This document shows, one piece after another, positions 7,720-16,700 of a stretch of 34,295 bases of DNA (its first letter is position 1; each line of letters begins with the position of its first letter). The position numbers were made by a program, and so were the translations under genes. The stretch covers positions 1 to 34,295 of the forward strand of contig NZ_JAJUHW010000031.1 in the NCBI RefSeq assembly GCF_029265695.1, written 5' to 3'. This stretch comes from Gracilinema caldarium (GTDB lineage Bacteria; Spirochaetota; Spirochaetia; Treponematales; Breznakiellaceae). The notes below the pieces were generated by a model. It did not search any database. It had not been told where the DNA came from and saw nothing but the letters and a program-made list of their open reading frames with translations.

Positions 7720-8700
7720 ATGGCAGCAGTACGGCCGCTGGAAGAACGGTTTGTCATAAAAGCCAGCCTCCGGGTTGCCCGACGGGTAGATGGTGTTTTT
7801 TCAAGTTTGCAGCATGTCCCATTTCTGCGATCCCAGGATAAGACCGAATTTCGTTACTTTAAGCAGCTTTTCCTTTCTGCGCTGGAAAAAATTGACCAGC
7901 GTATTATTTTAGGAGAAATTGAACCTTGGAGCAGAAACGAGATTAAAGCTCTGAAAGAACAAGTGGAAAGTTGCCTGCCTTGCCATGGAATAAACAAACC
8001 GATCCAGCGCTGTGTCGTCATGAACCGCCGGTGCCTCAGGATCGGTATCTTTATTGGTTCCTTTGACCCCTTTCAGATGACCCATTTGGAAACAGCTTTA
8101 CGAGCCCTGGCACGGGCAGTTCCTCCCGTGGATGTAGTATTTGCAATTCCAGAAGGTGCCTACTCTTCACTGAAACCGGGTAGATCCGACTATGATTATC
8201 GCTTTGATATTTTAAGGAGACAGATAGAGGATGCATTCCGGCCCTTTGTCATACCGGTGAATATCGGCAAAAAGGCGGATACAATAGAAATCATTAGCAG
8301 AATCATACAGATACTATGCGGATACAATCTTGAGCTTACTCACATTTTAGGTTCCGATGTTTTCCCCTTTGCGGCTCAATGGTACGAAAAAGATTTAGCC
8401 ATTTGGCAGCCTATCGCAGCTGCTCATAATGTAAACCTCCATTTTAGAGCCTTTGTGGTGAAACGAAAAAAAGAAGATCATCTTAAAAAGCACATAGCCC
8501 AGGCAATAGCTCAAGGAGTTCCCGTACAGGTAGATCCAAAACCAATCGGAACCCCCTCCTCTACCCATGTACGAGAACGGGGGGTCTTTACCATTATTTT
8601 CCCAACCCTTGATGTTATCGAAAAACTGGAAGTGGTGTTCCGATACGGCATGCACCGGCACTGGCTGACCGGCGAAGCCCAGCCAGACTATGAAATATAG
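7720..8700 (+). CDS. NadD/NMNAT-like nucleotidyltransferase with altered HxGH motif and N-terminal extension
   Basis: A 326-residue protein. Residues 1 to about 105 are a helical extension of unknown role. From residue 108 there is a nucleotidyltransferase Rossmann fold: RIGIFIGSFDPFQMTHLE (108-124), LGSD at 210-213, and SSTHVR at 280-285, which matches the ISSTxIR signature of NadD-type adenylyltransferases. The catalytic HxGH is changed: Gln (residue 119) replaces the first His and Thr replaces Gly, while the second His (122) remains. It may therefore be a divergent transferase or a ligand-binding relative rather than the cell's NadD. The gene begins 2 bases after the acyl-CoA synthetase stop without its own strong Shine-Dalgarno, so translation is probably coupled. 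It ends 6 bases from the convergent PASTA gene. Confidence 0.8.
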   Translation: MAAVRPLEERFVIKASLRVARRVDGVFSSLQHVPFLRSQDKTEFRYFKQLFLSALEKIDQRIILGEIEPWSRNEIKALKEQVESCLPCHGINKPIQRCVVMNRRCLRIGIFIGSFDPFQMTHLETALRALARAVPPVDVVFAIPEGAYSSLKPGRSDYDYRFDILRRQIEDAFRPFVIPVNIGKKADTIEIISRIIQILCGYNLELTHILGSDVFPFAAQWYEKDLAIWQPIAAAHNVNLHFRAFVVKRKKEDHLKKHIAQAIAQGVPVQVDPKPIGTPSSTHVRERGVFTIIFPTLDVIEKLEVVFRYGMHRHWLTGEAQPDYEI

Positions 8701-8706
8701 CTCGCC

Positions 8707-9735
8707 CTATTGAGTTACTTCTTCCCTCAGCAGTTCCCGGTTCAACACCGAAAGGATAAGGACCGTTCCCTTTGGAACCTGGTAAGGAACCGTAAAGGTC
8801 CCGCCGGGGTGGTTGACCGCGAGAATTCGTCTCCGCTCGCCGCTGGGAAGCAGGGCATCCAGCTTAACCTCCAGCGGATAGGGGTATTCGGGAAGCGTTT
8901 TGCTGAAAAGCCCGAAGACTTCCCCTTCAGGGACCTTAGCGGGAGCCGCCACAACCAGGTCAAGCCGGGTATTGGCGGCCACAACGGTCTGCCCCGCCGG
9001 CAGCTGCGATACCACCGTACCAGGATTTTCGCGGTTCTGGACCGGCCGAACGGAAAATACAAACCAGACACCGGATTGGCGGATGCGGTCCAGCGCATCC
9101 TGCACCGGAAGCCCTACCAGATCGGGCACCTTGATCATTGCATTTTCAGGACCGCGGCTAACGACAAATTCAAGGCGGACCGGGCCATCGATATCGGTGC
9201 CCGGCTCAGGCTTTTGTTCCAAAATAGTACCGGCGGGCTGGGATGAATAGGCGTAGAGTGGCGGCTCCCGGAGGCTCAGGAAAGACTTTGTGGAAGATGA
9301 AAACAGGGTCTGCAAATGCATTTTAACATCATCCAGATTCTGGCCGACGTAATTTTCGACCTTGTCTACCACCATGCCCCGGCTTACCACCAGTTTTATT
9401 CTCCTGCCGGCCTTAACAATAGTTCCCGGACCGGGATCCTGTTCAAGGATCGTACCTTTGTCTGAGGGGTTATTAGAATAACGGAGCTGAATCTTCGGAT
9501 ACAGTTCCTTTGCTTGCATCTCAAGCAATGCCGCAGTGAGATCCTTGCCAACTACCTGGGGAACCATGGTCTGTTCTGCACCACGGATAGCCAGCATAAA
9601 CACGGTAACCGCAACGAGGGAAATAAAAACCAACATGGCAATAACAGCGGAAACAAAGAACCGCAAATGGTTACCCACATAGGTCTCAATTGCATCAAAA
9701 TCTATATCGAGGTCGAATCGATTAAAAAGCCGCAT
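8707..9735 (-). CDS. Membrane-anchored PASTA-domain protein
   Basis: A 342-residue protein with a short cytoplasmic N-terminus, one membrane segment (about residues 27-50) and an extracytoplasmic part with three PASTA repeats: about 57-118 (VPQVVGKDL, ending VVSRG), 120-195 (VENYVGQNL, ending VVSRG) and 198-265 (VPDLVGLPV, ending LVVAA). A Pro-rich tail of about 75 residues follows. PASTA domains usually bind peptidoglycan fragments or beta-lactam-like compounds. Here there is no kinase or PBP domain, so it is a stand-alone sensor, anchor or scaffold. The start has a GGGG Shine-Dalgarno about 9 bases upstream. It is the last gene of def-fmt-PASTA, 12 bases after fmt. Confidence 0.9.
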   Translation of the reverse strand: MRLFNRFDLDIDFDAIETYVGNHLRFFVSAVIAMLVFISLVAVTVFMLAIRGAEQTMVPQVVGKDLTAALLEMQAKELYPKIQLRYSNNPSDKGTILEQDPGPGTIVKAGRRIKLVVSRGMVVDKVENYVGQNLDDVKMHLQTLFSSSTKSFLSLREPPLYAYSSQPAGTILEQKPEPGTDIDGPVRLEFVVSRGPENAMIKVPDLVGLPVQDALDRIRQSGVWFVFSVRPVQNRENPGTVVSQLPAGQTVVAANTRLDLVVAAPAKVPEGEVFGLFSKTLPEYPYPLEVKLDALLPSGERRRILAVNHPGGTFTVPYQVPKGTVLILSVLNRELLREEVTQ

Positions 9736-9747
9736 ACTGTGAACCCC

Positions 9748-10749
9748 TTATTCCAGTTTGGAACCGATAAAGTGTTTTGCGCCATTAAGAAAGGAAGCCC
9801 AGTCCAGGGCTTTCTTTGTAGCATACTGGAGCCGCTGAACCGCAAGCAGGCCCTCTCCTGTTTGTACCAATATACCAGCCTTTTTGTCTATGCCCAGCAC
9901 CGTACCAGGGATCCCCTGGCCAGGCATTACAGGCATAAGATCGGTATCCGGCATGGAGATAGGAAAAGCATCGAGAATATAGAGAACCTGACCGGCATGA
10001 TGGGTAGCGCAGAGCGGCCAGGGAGTGTAGGCACGGATTTTAGCATCAATATCGATGGCCTTTTGCTCCCAATCTATCCAGCCATCATCTTTAGAAATGA
10101 TAGAACAATAGGTTGCCTCTGCATCATTTTGGGGTCTTCTTTCCACTGTACCCTCAGCAAAGCTTCGTAAAACAGGAAGCAGCATCTCTGCCCCCCGTAC
10201 CGCAGCCCAGCGGCTTAAAGATTCGGTGGTTTCCCGGCCGGAAAGCTCTATCCGTTCCTGGGCTAGAATATCACCCGCATCCATCTGTAAAGCCAAGGTT
10301 TGTATTGTAATACCTGTTTCGTGGTCCCGGTTCAGGAGAGCCGCGGGAATAGGAGTTGCGCCGCGATATTTGGGGAGCAGAGACGGATGAATATTAACTC
10401 CACCCTTAGGAAAAAGACTTAAGAATTTGGGGCCAAAAATGTGACCATAGGCATACGAAACAAGCAAATCCGGCTGTAGAGAAGCAATCTGCTCCCGCAC
10501 CTCGCCAATAAGCTTTTCCGGCTTAAGAATCACAAAGGGAGTCTTGCCCTGTCCCCGAAGTTCTTCCTGCAATACAGATGCACGAGCACCGACCTCGGTG
10601 GGTTCCAGTGTTCCCTTGCGGCCCTTGCGGCTGTCTGGATTGGTTAATACCGCAACAAGCTCCAGGTCCTTATCGTTTATCTGGGCGTTCACCAGGGTTT
10701 CGAGGGTCGGGACCGCAATCTGGGGACTACCTGCAAACACCAACCGCAT
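9748..10749 (-). CDS. fmt: Methionyl-tRNA formyltransferase
   Basis: A 333-residue enzyme that formylates initiator Met-tRNA using 10-formyl-tetrahydrofolate. Visible features are the N-terminal FAGSPQIAVPTLE, the catalytic segment GVNIHPSLLPKYRGATP with Asn119 and His121, and the downstream Asp157 in QMDAGD. A C-terminal tRNA-binding OB-like domain (from about residue 205) completes the protein. Length is normal. It starts 2 bases after the def stop codon without a separate strong Shine-Dalgarno, so it depends on translation of def, a common arrangement because the two proteins add and remove the same formyl group. Confidence 0.96.
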   Translation of the reverse strand: MRLVFAGSPQIAVPTLETLVNAQINDKDLELVAVLTNPDSRKGRKGTLEPTEVGARASVLQEELRGQGKTPFVILKPEKLIGEVREQIASLQPDLLVSYAYGHIFGPKFLSLFPKGGVNIHPSLLPKYRGATPIPAALLNRDHETGITIQTLALQMDAGDILAQERIELSGRETTESLSRWAAVRGAEMLLPVLRSFAEGTVERRPQNDAEATYCSIISKDDGWIDWEQKAIDIDAKIRAYTPWPLCATHHAGQVLYILDAFPISMPDTDLMPVMPGQGIPGTVLGIDKKAGILVQTGEGLLAVQRLQYATKKALDWASFLNGAKHFIGSKLE

Positions 10750-10751
10750 TA

Positions 10752-11237
10752 TTAGGCCCGCATTTTCTTATCATACAGAGCGACAAGTCGGTTCCGTTTC
10801 GGTACCGACAGACGGTCTATGAATAAGATACCTTCCAAATGATCATATTCATGCTGGATGACCCGGGCGAGAAGCCCTTCTGCGTCCAAAGTAAAGGGGC
10901 GTCCCCGTTCATTCCATGCCTGTATGGTTACCTTTTCCGGCCTCGTCACATCAGCATACATTCCGGGGATGGAAAGGCAGCCCTCTTCATACTGTGAAGT
11001 TTCAGGAGAAGTCCCAATAATTGTCGGATTGATAAAGACCCGCGGGCTTTCTCCATCAATATGAACCACAAAAATTCGCTGCAAGAGGCCGACTTGGGGG
11101 CCCGCAAGCCCAATTCCCCGACCCCGGTGCATAGTTTCTATCATTTCCTGGGCAAGGGCTTTGACCGTGTCGTCTATATCCTGAAGGGGCAGCGCTTTTT
11201 GGCGCAATACGTCGTTTCCAAGTGTAACAATTTCCAT
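10752..11237 (-). CDS. def: Peptide deformylase
   Basis: A 161-residue metalloenzyme that removes the formyl group from nascent proteins. All three family motifs are present: GIGLAGPQVG at 41-50, EGCLS with metal-ligand Cys87, and QHEYDH with His129, Glu130 and His133. The usual second Ala of GLAAPQ is Gly here. It leads def-fmt-PASTA. The ATG at 11237 lacks a clear Shine-Dalgarno, and a -10-like box ends only 6 bases upstream, so the mRNA may be leaderless. Confidence 0.96.
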   Translation of the reverse strand: MEIVTLGNDVLRQKALPLQDIDDTVKALAQEMIETMHRGRGIGLAGPQVGLLQRIFVVHIDGESPRVFINPTIIGTSPETSQYEEGCLSIPGMYADVTRPEKVTIQAWNERGRPFTLDAEGLLARVIQHEYDHLEGILFIDRLSVPKRNRLVALYDKKMRA

Positions 11238-11243
11238 AACTCT

Positions 11244-11272
11244 ATATTACTTTAAAAATAAGGCACAGACAA
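11244..11272 (-). promoter_or_regulatory. Candidate def promoter
   Basis: On the minus strand TTGTCT (11267-11272) and TAATAT (11244-11249) are 17 bases apart, each matching four of six consensus bases. The predicted transcript start coincides with the def ATG at 11237. This was assigned by eye and is of moderate quality. Confidence 0.4.
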
Positions 11273-11318
11273 GGCGCTGGAGCTCAGAGACGTCCTGTGG
11301 AGAGGGCCTCAAAACCAG

Positions 11319-13760
11319 TTAGGGCTCGCTCAAAATGGCAAATTTCCGCCTTACCGCTGCTCCCGTTTCATCAACTACGGTAAGAATATGCTCTCCCAAA
11401 CCAGGACGGATCTCAATCTGATGGATTGACCGTGTAGATCCCACATATTGGTCATCTAAATGCCAAAAGAGCACCGCATCTGCCCTGCGGTGAGTGGCGG
11501 TACACACAAGCTGGCCAGGCCGGCCGTCCAGCTCTACCGGGATATAGATAGCGCTGTTAGATTCGGGGCTCACAATCGCTATTTCTGTTGATGAACGTCC
11601 ATTCTGGGAAACAGCCTGTTCCGGAGTATAGGGAGGCAGGCCCTGATAGGTAAGGTTCCATCGCTTGTAAAAATATTCTTCCGCCGGCGGTAGCACAAAA
11701 CGTTTTTCGTATTGTACTGCCTCGTTCATTCCTGCTCCTATGGCAAGACGGTGCGTTCCGTCCGCCGACAAAGCTACGGTCATACAATAGTGGCAGCTTT
11801 CTTTTCGCGGAGCAAGACGCGGGATATAGGCGAGCCGGCTTTCCTTGCAGTTTGGGCTGAGGGGAAGCCCAGACAGAGCACAGACTTCTACTGGCACCAG
11901 ATCTTCGTCGGGCCGGGAAAACCAGCTCGTCTGGGGCAAGGCGGAAAAGAGCTCCCACATAACCGGCGCAGCGGTCAAGGAGCCCTGCAGCTCAGCCCTC
12001 CCCTCGCCGGAAGCGTTGCCTATCCACACACCGACTGTATATTCAGGGGTGGTACCAATTGACCAGGCATCCCTAAAACCAAAGCTCGTACCAGTTTTCC
12101 AGGCAACCTTGCGGGAGCTGGAAAAGAGCTCCCAGGCACCGTCTTCTCCGGGCCGGTTAACCATGGAAAGGGCTTCCAGCGTAAGCCAGGCGGCTCCTCT
12201 GGAAAGGGGCTGGGATGTCGTGATTCCTTTTCTGTTATCTCTCGAATAATGGGCAGGGAAAAATGCTCCCTTCGCATCATCATTGAGTGCCCGGCGGGCA
12301 AGTCCCGCATAAACCGCCGCGCTGTCCCAGAGGGTTACCTCTGCGCCTCCCAGTACGAGAGGGAGCCCGTATTCGTCTCCGGGTCGGAACAGGGTAGAAA
12401 AGCCAAGGCTGCGCAGAAGCCGGGCAAATCGGTCTACTCCATAGATACGCAATTCCCGTACCGCCGGAATATTCAGTGAACGGGCAAGTGCCTGATCGGC
12501 AGGAAGAGCACCAAGATAGTTTTTCGTAAAGTTTTCAGGGTTATAGCTCCCAATTCTCGTTGGTATGTCGCTTACCAGTTCAAAAGGCAGCAGTTCTCCC
12601 GAATCGAGCATGGCTGCATAGAGGAAGGGTTTCAGGAGACTGCCTGAACTCCGAGGCGCGCTGATTATATCTACCGAACGGCCGTAAGCGACAGTTTCTT
12701 CGGTGGCAAACACATTGCCCACATAGGCAAGTACCTCGCCATTTTTTGTATCAAGGATAATACAAGCCCCATTCATGACCGCGTTCCGGGAAAATTGCTG
12801 GATATAACGTTCTAGAATTTCTGAAGCCCTTTGCTGCAATCGGCTATCTAAAGTACTGTATATGAGGGAACTCCCCGTTTCTCTTACCGCCCGGACTAAC
12901 AGATGGGGAGCAATCCGGGGCAGGTTTTTTGGGGGCCCAGGCAGGTTTTCTTGCAGAGCTAAATAACAGGTTTCCCGATCTATAATTCCTAGAGCTAAAA
13001 GCCGACGCAGGAGGGTATCCCGTTTTTCCTGCAGGAGTTTTCGATTCGCTCCGGGATGCACGAGGCCAGGATTATTTGGCAATACCGCTAAGGTAGCCGC
13101 TTCGGCCCACGAAAGATCCTTTGAGCCATGGGCAAACCAGCGCCAGGACGCAGCTTCCAGACCAACCACGTTGCCACCAAAGGGAGCATGGGCACTATAG
13201 AGGGCGAGAATATCCTTTTTAGAAGATGAAAACTCAAGCCGGAGCGCCAGAAGCACTTCCACTACTTTTTCCATGAAAGTCCGCGGGCGGTTCCCTCTCA
13301 TGAGACGGACCGTCTGCATGGTGAGGGTAGATCCACCGGAGACAACCCGGCCTTGTTTTATATTGATACGTACTGCCCGGAACAACGCAAGTGGATCAAT
13401 GCCTGGATGCAGATAAAATCGACGGTCTTCGAACACCCGCAGGGCAGTAGTGAATTTAAGGTTTACCGGCCCTGCCAGCGGAAGTCGCCATTGGCCGTCC
13501 GGAGCTACCTGTGCGCCCAAAAGTTCGCCGTGCCTATCATACAACACCGGTGAATAGGGTGCAGTGAAAAGCGGATCTGGCAGGGACAATAAAAAGATAA
13601 GGAAAATCGTTCCGAAAGCCGCCCAGACAACCGCAGCAGAGTATTTTTTACGGCTGTCATGGCGAATTAAACGGAGCTTGAGAGCGAAAAGGGCAATTAA
13701 GCTCCGGAGTTGTCCACCCTCCGGAGCTGCAATGCGTTTTAATACAGGCAAAAGCTTCAT
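11319..13760 (-). CDS. pbpC: Penicillin-binding protein 1C
   Basis: An 813-residue bifunctional peptidoglycan synthase. It has a cytoplasmic N-terminus of about 43 residues and a membrane anchor (about 44-60). The glycosyltransferase domain carries the catalytic Glu111 in FEDRRFYLHPG and SGGSTLTMQ at 141-149. The transpeptidase has S374-L-L-K377, S428-L-N430 and K555-T-G. The C-terminal domain (about 720-813) is the BiPBP_C Ig-like module typical of PBP1C. All catalytic residues are intact. Its ATG overlaps the stop of the alpha-2-macroglobulin gene by 4 bases (ATGA), so the pair is co-translated. In Gram-negative bacteria this pairing is thought to join repair of breached peptidoglycan with trapping of invading proteases. 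Confidence 0.95.
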   Translation of the reverse strand: MKLLPVLKRIAAPEGGQLRSLIALFALKLRLIRHDSRKKYSAAVVWAAFGTIFLIFLLSLPDPLFTAPYSPVLYDRHGELLGAQVAPDGQWRLPLAGPVNLKFTTALRVFEDRRFYLHPGIDPLALFRAVRINIKQGRVVSGGSTLTMQTVRLMRGNRPRTFMEKVVEVLLALRLEFSSSKKDILALYSAHAPFGGNVVGLEAASWRWFAHGSKDLSWAEAATLAVLPNNPGLVHPGANRKLLQEKRDTLLRRLLALGIIDRETCYLALQENLPGPPKNLPRIAPHLLVRAVRETGSSLIYSTLDSRLQQRASEILERYIQQFSRNAVMNGACIILDTKNGEVLAYVGNVFATEETVAYGRSVDIISAPRSSGSLLKPFLYAAMLDSGELLPFELVSDIPTRIGSYNPENFTKNYLGALPADQALARSLNIPAVRELRIYGVDRFARLLRSLGFSTLFRPGDEYGLPLVLGGAEVTLWDSAAVYAGLARRALNDDAKGAFFPAHYSRDNRKGITTSQPLSRGAAWLTLEALSMVNRPGEDGAWELFSSSRKVAWKTGTSFGFRDAWSIGTTPEYTVGVWIGNASGEGRAELQGSLTAAPVMWELFSALPQTSWFSRPDEDLVPVEVCALSGLPLSPNCKESRLAYIPRLAPRKESCHYCMTVALSADGTHRLAIGAGMNEAVQYEKRFVLPPAEEYFYKRWNLTYQGLPPYTPEQAVSQNGRSSTEIAIVSPESNSAIYIPVELDGRPGQLVCTATHRRADAVLFWHLDDQYVGSTRSIHQIEIRPGLGEHILTVVDETGAAVRRKFAILSEP

Positions 13761-16700
13761 TGAATCAAATTCTTTTTCCCCTTGGGCGCCTGGTTTGTTT
13801 TTTCTAGCTGCCCTGGAGCTTGATCGGCGATACGTCTTCCCGGTTCTACAGCCCGAATGCTTTCATCATACATGGCGTAAGCATGAATAGCAGGAATAAA
13901 ATAGAGGCCTCCATAGGTTCGGTTCACCCGGAATCGCACAACCTTTTCTTCCCCTGCTAATAGATCCAAATAAGAAAGGATGCGGTCGTCCCGGATATCC
14001 TGGTATTTTATAGGATTAACCGTCGGTTCTGAATCCGCATCGTACACCTTGGCAAGCCGATAATTCATGAGTTCCCAGGCAGCCGGCAGGGGATGCACCA
14101 GGGCTAGTTCTTTGAGATCTCGGCTTGTCGTGTTTTTAAGAGAAACCGCAATTTCCATATCCGAGCCTAAGGGCAGCAGTGAAGGATCTATCGGTTTACC
14201 TTCCAGGGTATAGTAGGAAACCGAAAGGGCTAAGCCCTGCCTGATTGCAGGTTCCAAGCCTTCGGCAGGAATACCCCGTGCAACGAGCCGGACGTACATA
14301 TTCTGCTTTGATGTATTTTTTACCTCCAAAGCCCCAGAATCTGCAGCATTCATACTGAGCACCAGCGTTTCTAAGGGTGTTTTAAAACTCCGGCTCCGGC
14401 TGACACCCTGGAATGAACATTCAACCGACATCGTTTCGCTGTCGCTCGTTTTACCCATAAGCGGCAGTACCGCGATGAGTGCATAGGCGGTTTCCTGGGT
14501 AGAGAGCCAGTTTTTAGACGACAGGATTTCTGCTATTTCACTTAAAAGCGAAGATGCCCGGCCGTAATCTTCGGTAATCACGAGGCTTTCCAGCATCATT
14601 GCCTTATCCCGGAAACTGGAACCAAAATTGCCGGAAAGATCCCGGTATTTTTGTACATTGAATCCCAGATTACGCATCATATTGCGGGCAATATCACGCT
14701 GTCCCGCATACCAGTAGGCCGCAGCAAGACGCCATGCCACAGGATCATCGAGCTTGTAGGTTTCCTTAAGCCGGTTCATCGATCCTAAATCAGGCTTTCC
14801 AGCCAAGGCGAGGGTATACAGCCGATAGGCCTGTTCTAACTGTTGGTCATATCCGGAAGCAGACCAGGCTATAGCCTTCTTTTTTTGGTATTCGACCCAT
14901 TTATCAATGAGATAATCAGGCACTTGGTAGCCGGAGCGACGGGCTTCTACTAAGAAGTGGCCCGCATAGTTAGTTCCCCAAGGGTTTACCTCTCCTTGGC
15001 CGGGCCAATAGGAGAAACCGCCATCGGGGGTTTGGAAGGACTGGAGCCGTTCTATACCGGCGATGACATTAGATCTCACATCAGACCGTTTCTGGCTATC
15101 GAGCTGCATAACCTGTTCCAGATAGAGCTGGGGGAATACCGCGCTTGTGGACTGCTCAATACAGCCATGGGGATACTGGATCAGGAAGGCCAGCCGATTG
15201 TCGAGACTGATCGGCGGGATCCGCGAAAGCTCTAGGCTCACCTGGTTAGTACCAGAAACACCGGGCAGTTGGACCTGTTCTTTCCAGGACTCCCCACCTT
15301 TTAGCATCTTGGTCCAAGTTTGGGTTACCGGTACGGCGGTGGAACGCACCATAAGGTCCACTTGGTGCGTCGCCAGGGGAAGTCCCGCTGCTTCCGCAGT
15401 GATCGTACATGAAAGGGGGCCTACTGAGTTCCCTGCCACAAGCTGGAAATAGACCACATTGTCGCTCGATGCCTCCAGCGTAAGCTGCTGGTCCGCCGCC
15501 CCTTTAAGACTGCCGTTCCCGCTTACCTTGCAGCGCACCGTAACCGGAACTTTACCGCTGGTATAGTTAAATACTGAAACAGGGACCGTTATTTCATCCT
15601 GAGGAGAGAGGAAACGGGGCAGCGTACCAAGAACCATCAAATCTCCCTTTACAGGGACCGACCGCTCTGCTACACCATAGGCCCCCTTGATGCCGGCGAC
15701 AACCATGATGCGCAGGGCCCCCACATACTGGGGAATTTCGAAGGTTTCGGTCCTGCTTTCTCCTGCTTTTAAAGTAACAGGGCCAAAGTAACGGACCACC
15801 GGCTTAAAGCGCTGTACCTTCCGGTTGCTGCCCCCAAACCCGTCATCGCCGCCGCCAATAGCTAACAGAGTTTGGAGACTGCCTGCATAGGCTCCGATAA
15901 CATCGTCATAAAGATCCCAGGATTTTACCAAAGACGCTTCTTTTTTATAGAAGGTTGAACGGGGATCAGGCATGGTATATCGGGTAAGCCCTAAAAGACC
16001 TTCATCTACGACGACAGCGGTGTAGGTCATCGGCCTGCCAGAAGCTTCTTTGACGGTAAAAGAAGCTGTACTCATGGGTTTCCAGGTATCATCGGAGGTG
16101 ATCAGCGGCTTAAGTATGGTAGCTGGATCTTCAACCATAACAGGAAGAACCCCATACAAGCGTATGGGCAGATCATTAATGGTCTGCAGATGTTCCTGAA
16201 GCATACTAACATGAACATATACGTTAGGCGCCATAGAGGATTCTGCCCGCAATTCGTAGGTTGTGGTACCCTTAACACAGCTAATCTGTTCTTGTTTTAT
16301 AATTTTTCCGCCCTTTTCAAGAGCCACAATCGCAGAAGCTTTTTCATTGGAGGGGAAACTCACTTTTATTGTATCGCCGACCCTGTACTGGGTTTTATCG
16401 GTGCTCAAGGTCAGCATCGCTGCAGCGCCCTGGCCATCAGCCTGAGCCCTGCCGGCCCAGCCCGGCCAATCGATATAGACGACCTTGGCTGCTGCGTGTC
16501 CCCCCTTAGGATCCTGAACGGTCACCAGATACCTGCCCCATTCAGGATATTTAACCATAAACTTCCAGGATCCCCTGCCATCCGAAATAGTTACATTAGC
16601 CTTTGTAAGAGGTATACGGGAAAGAGCTTCCTGGAAGCTAGCCGGTTCATCAGATCCCTTCTCCCACCACCAGCGCCACTTGAGTTTATAAATTGAACAG

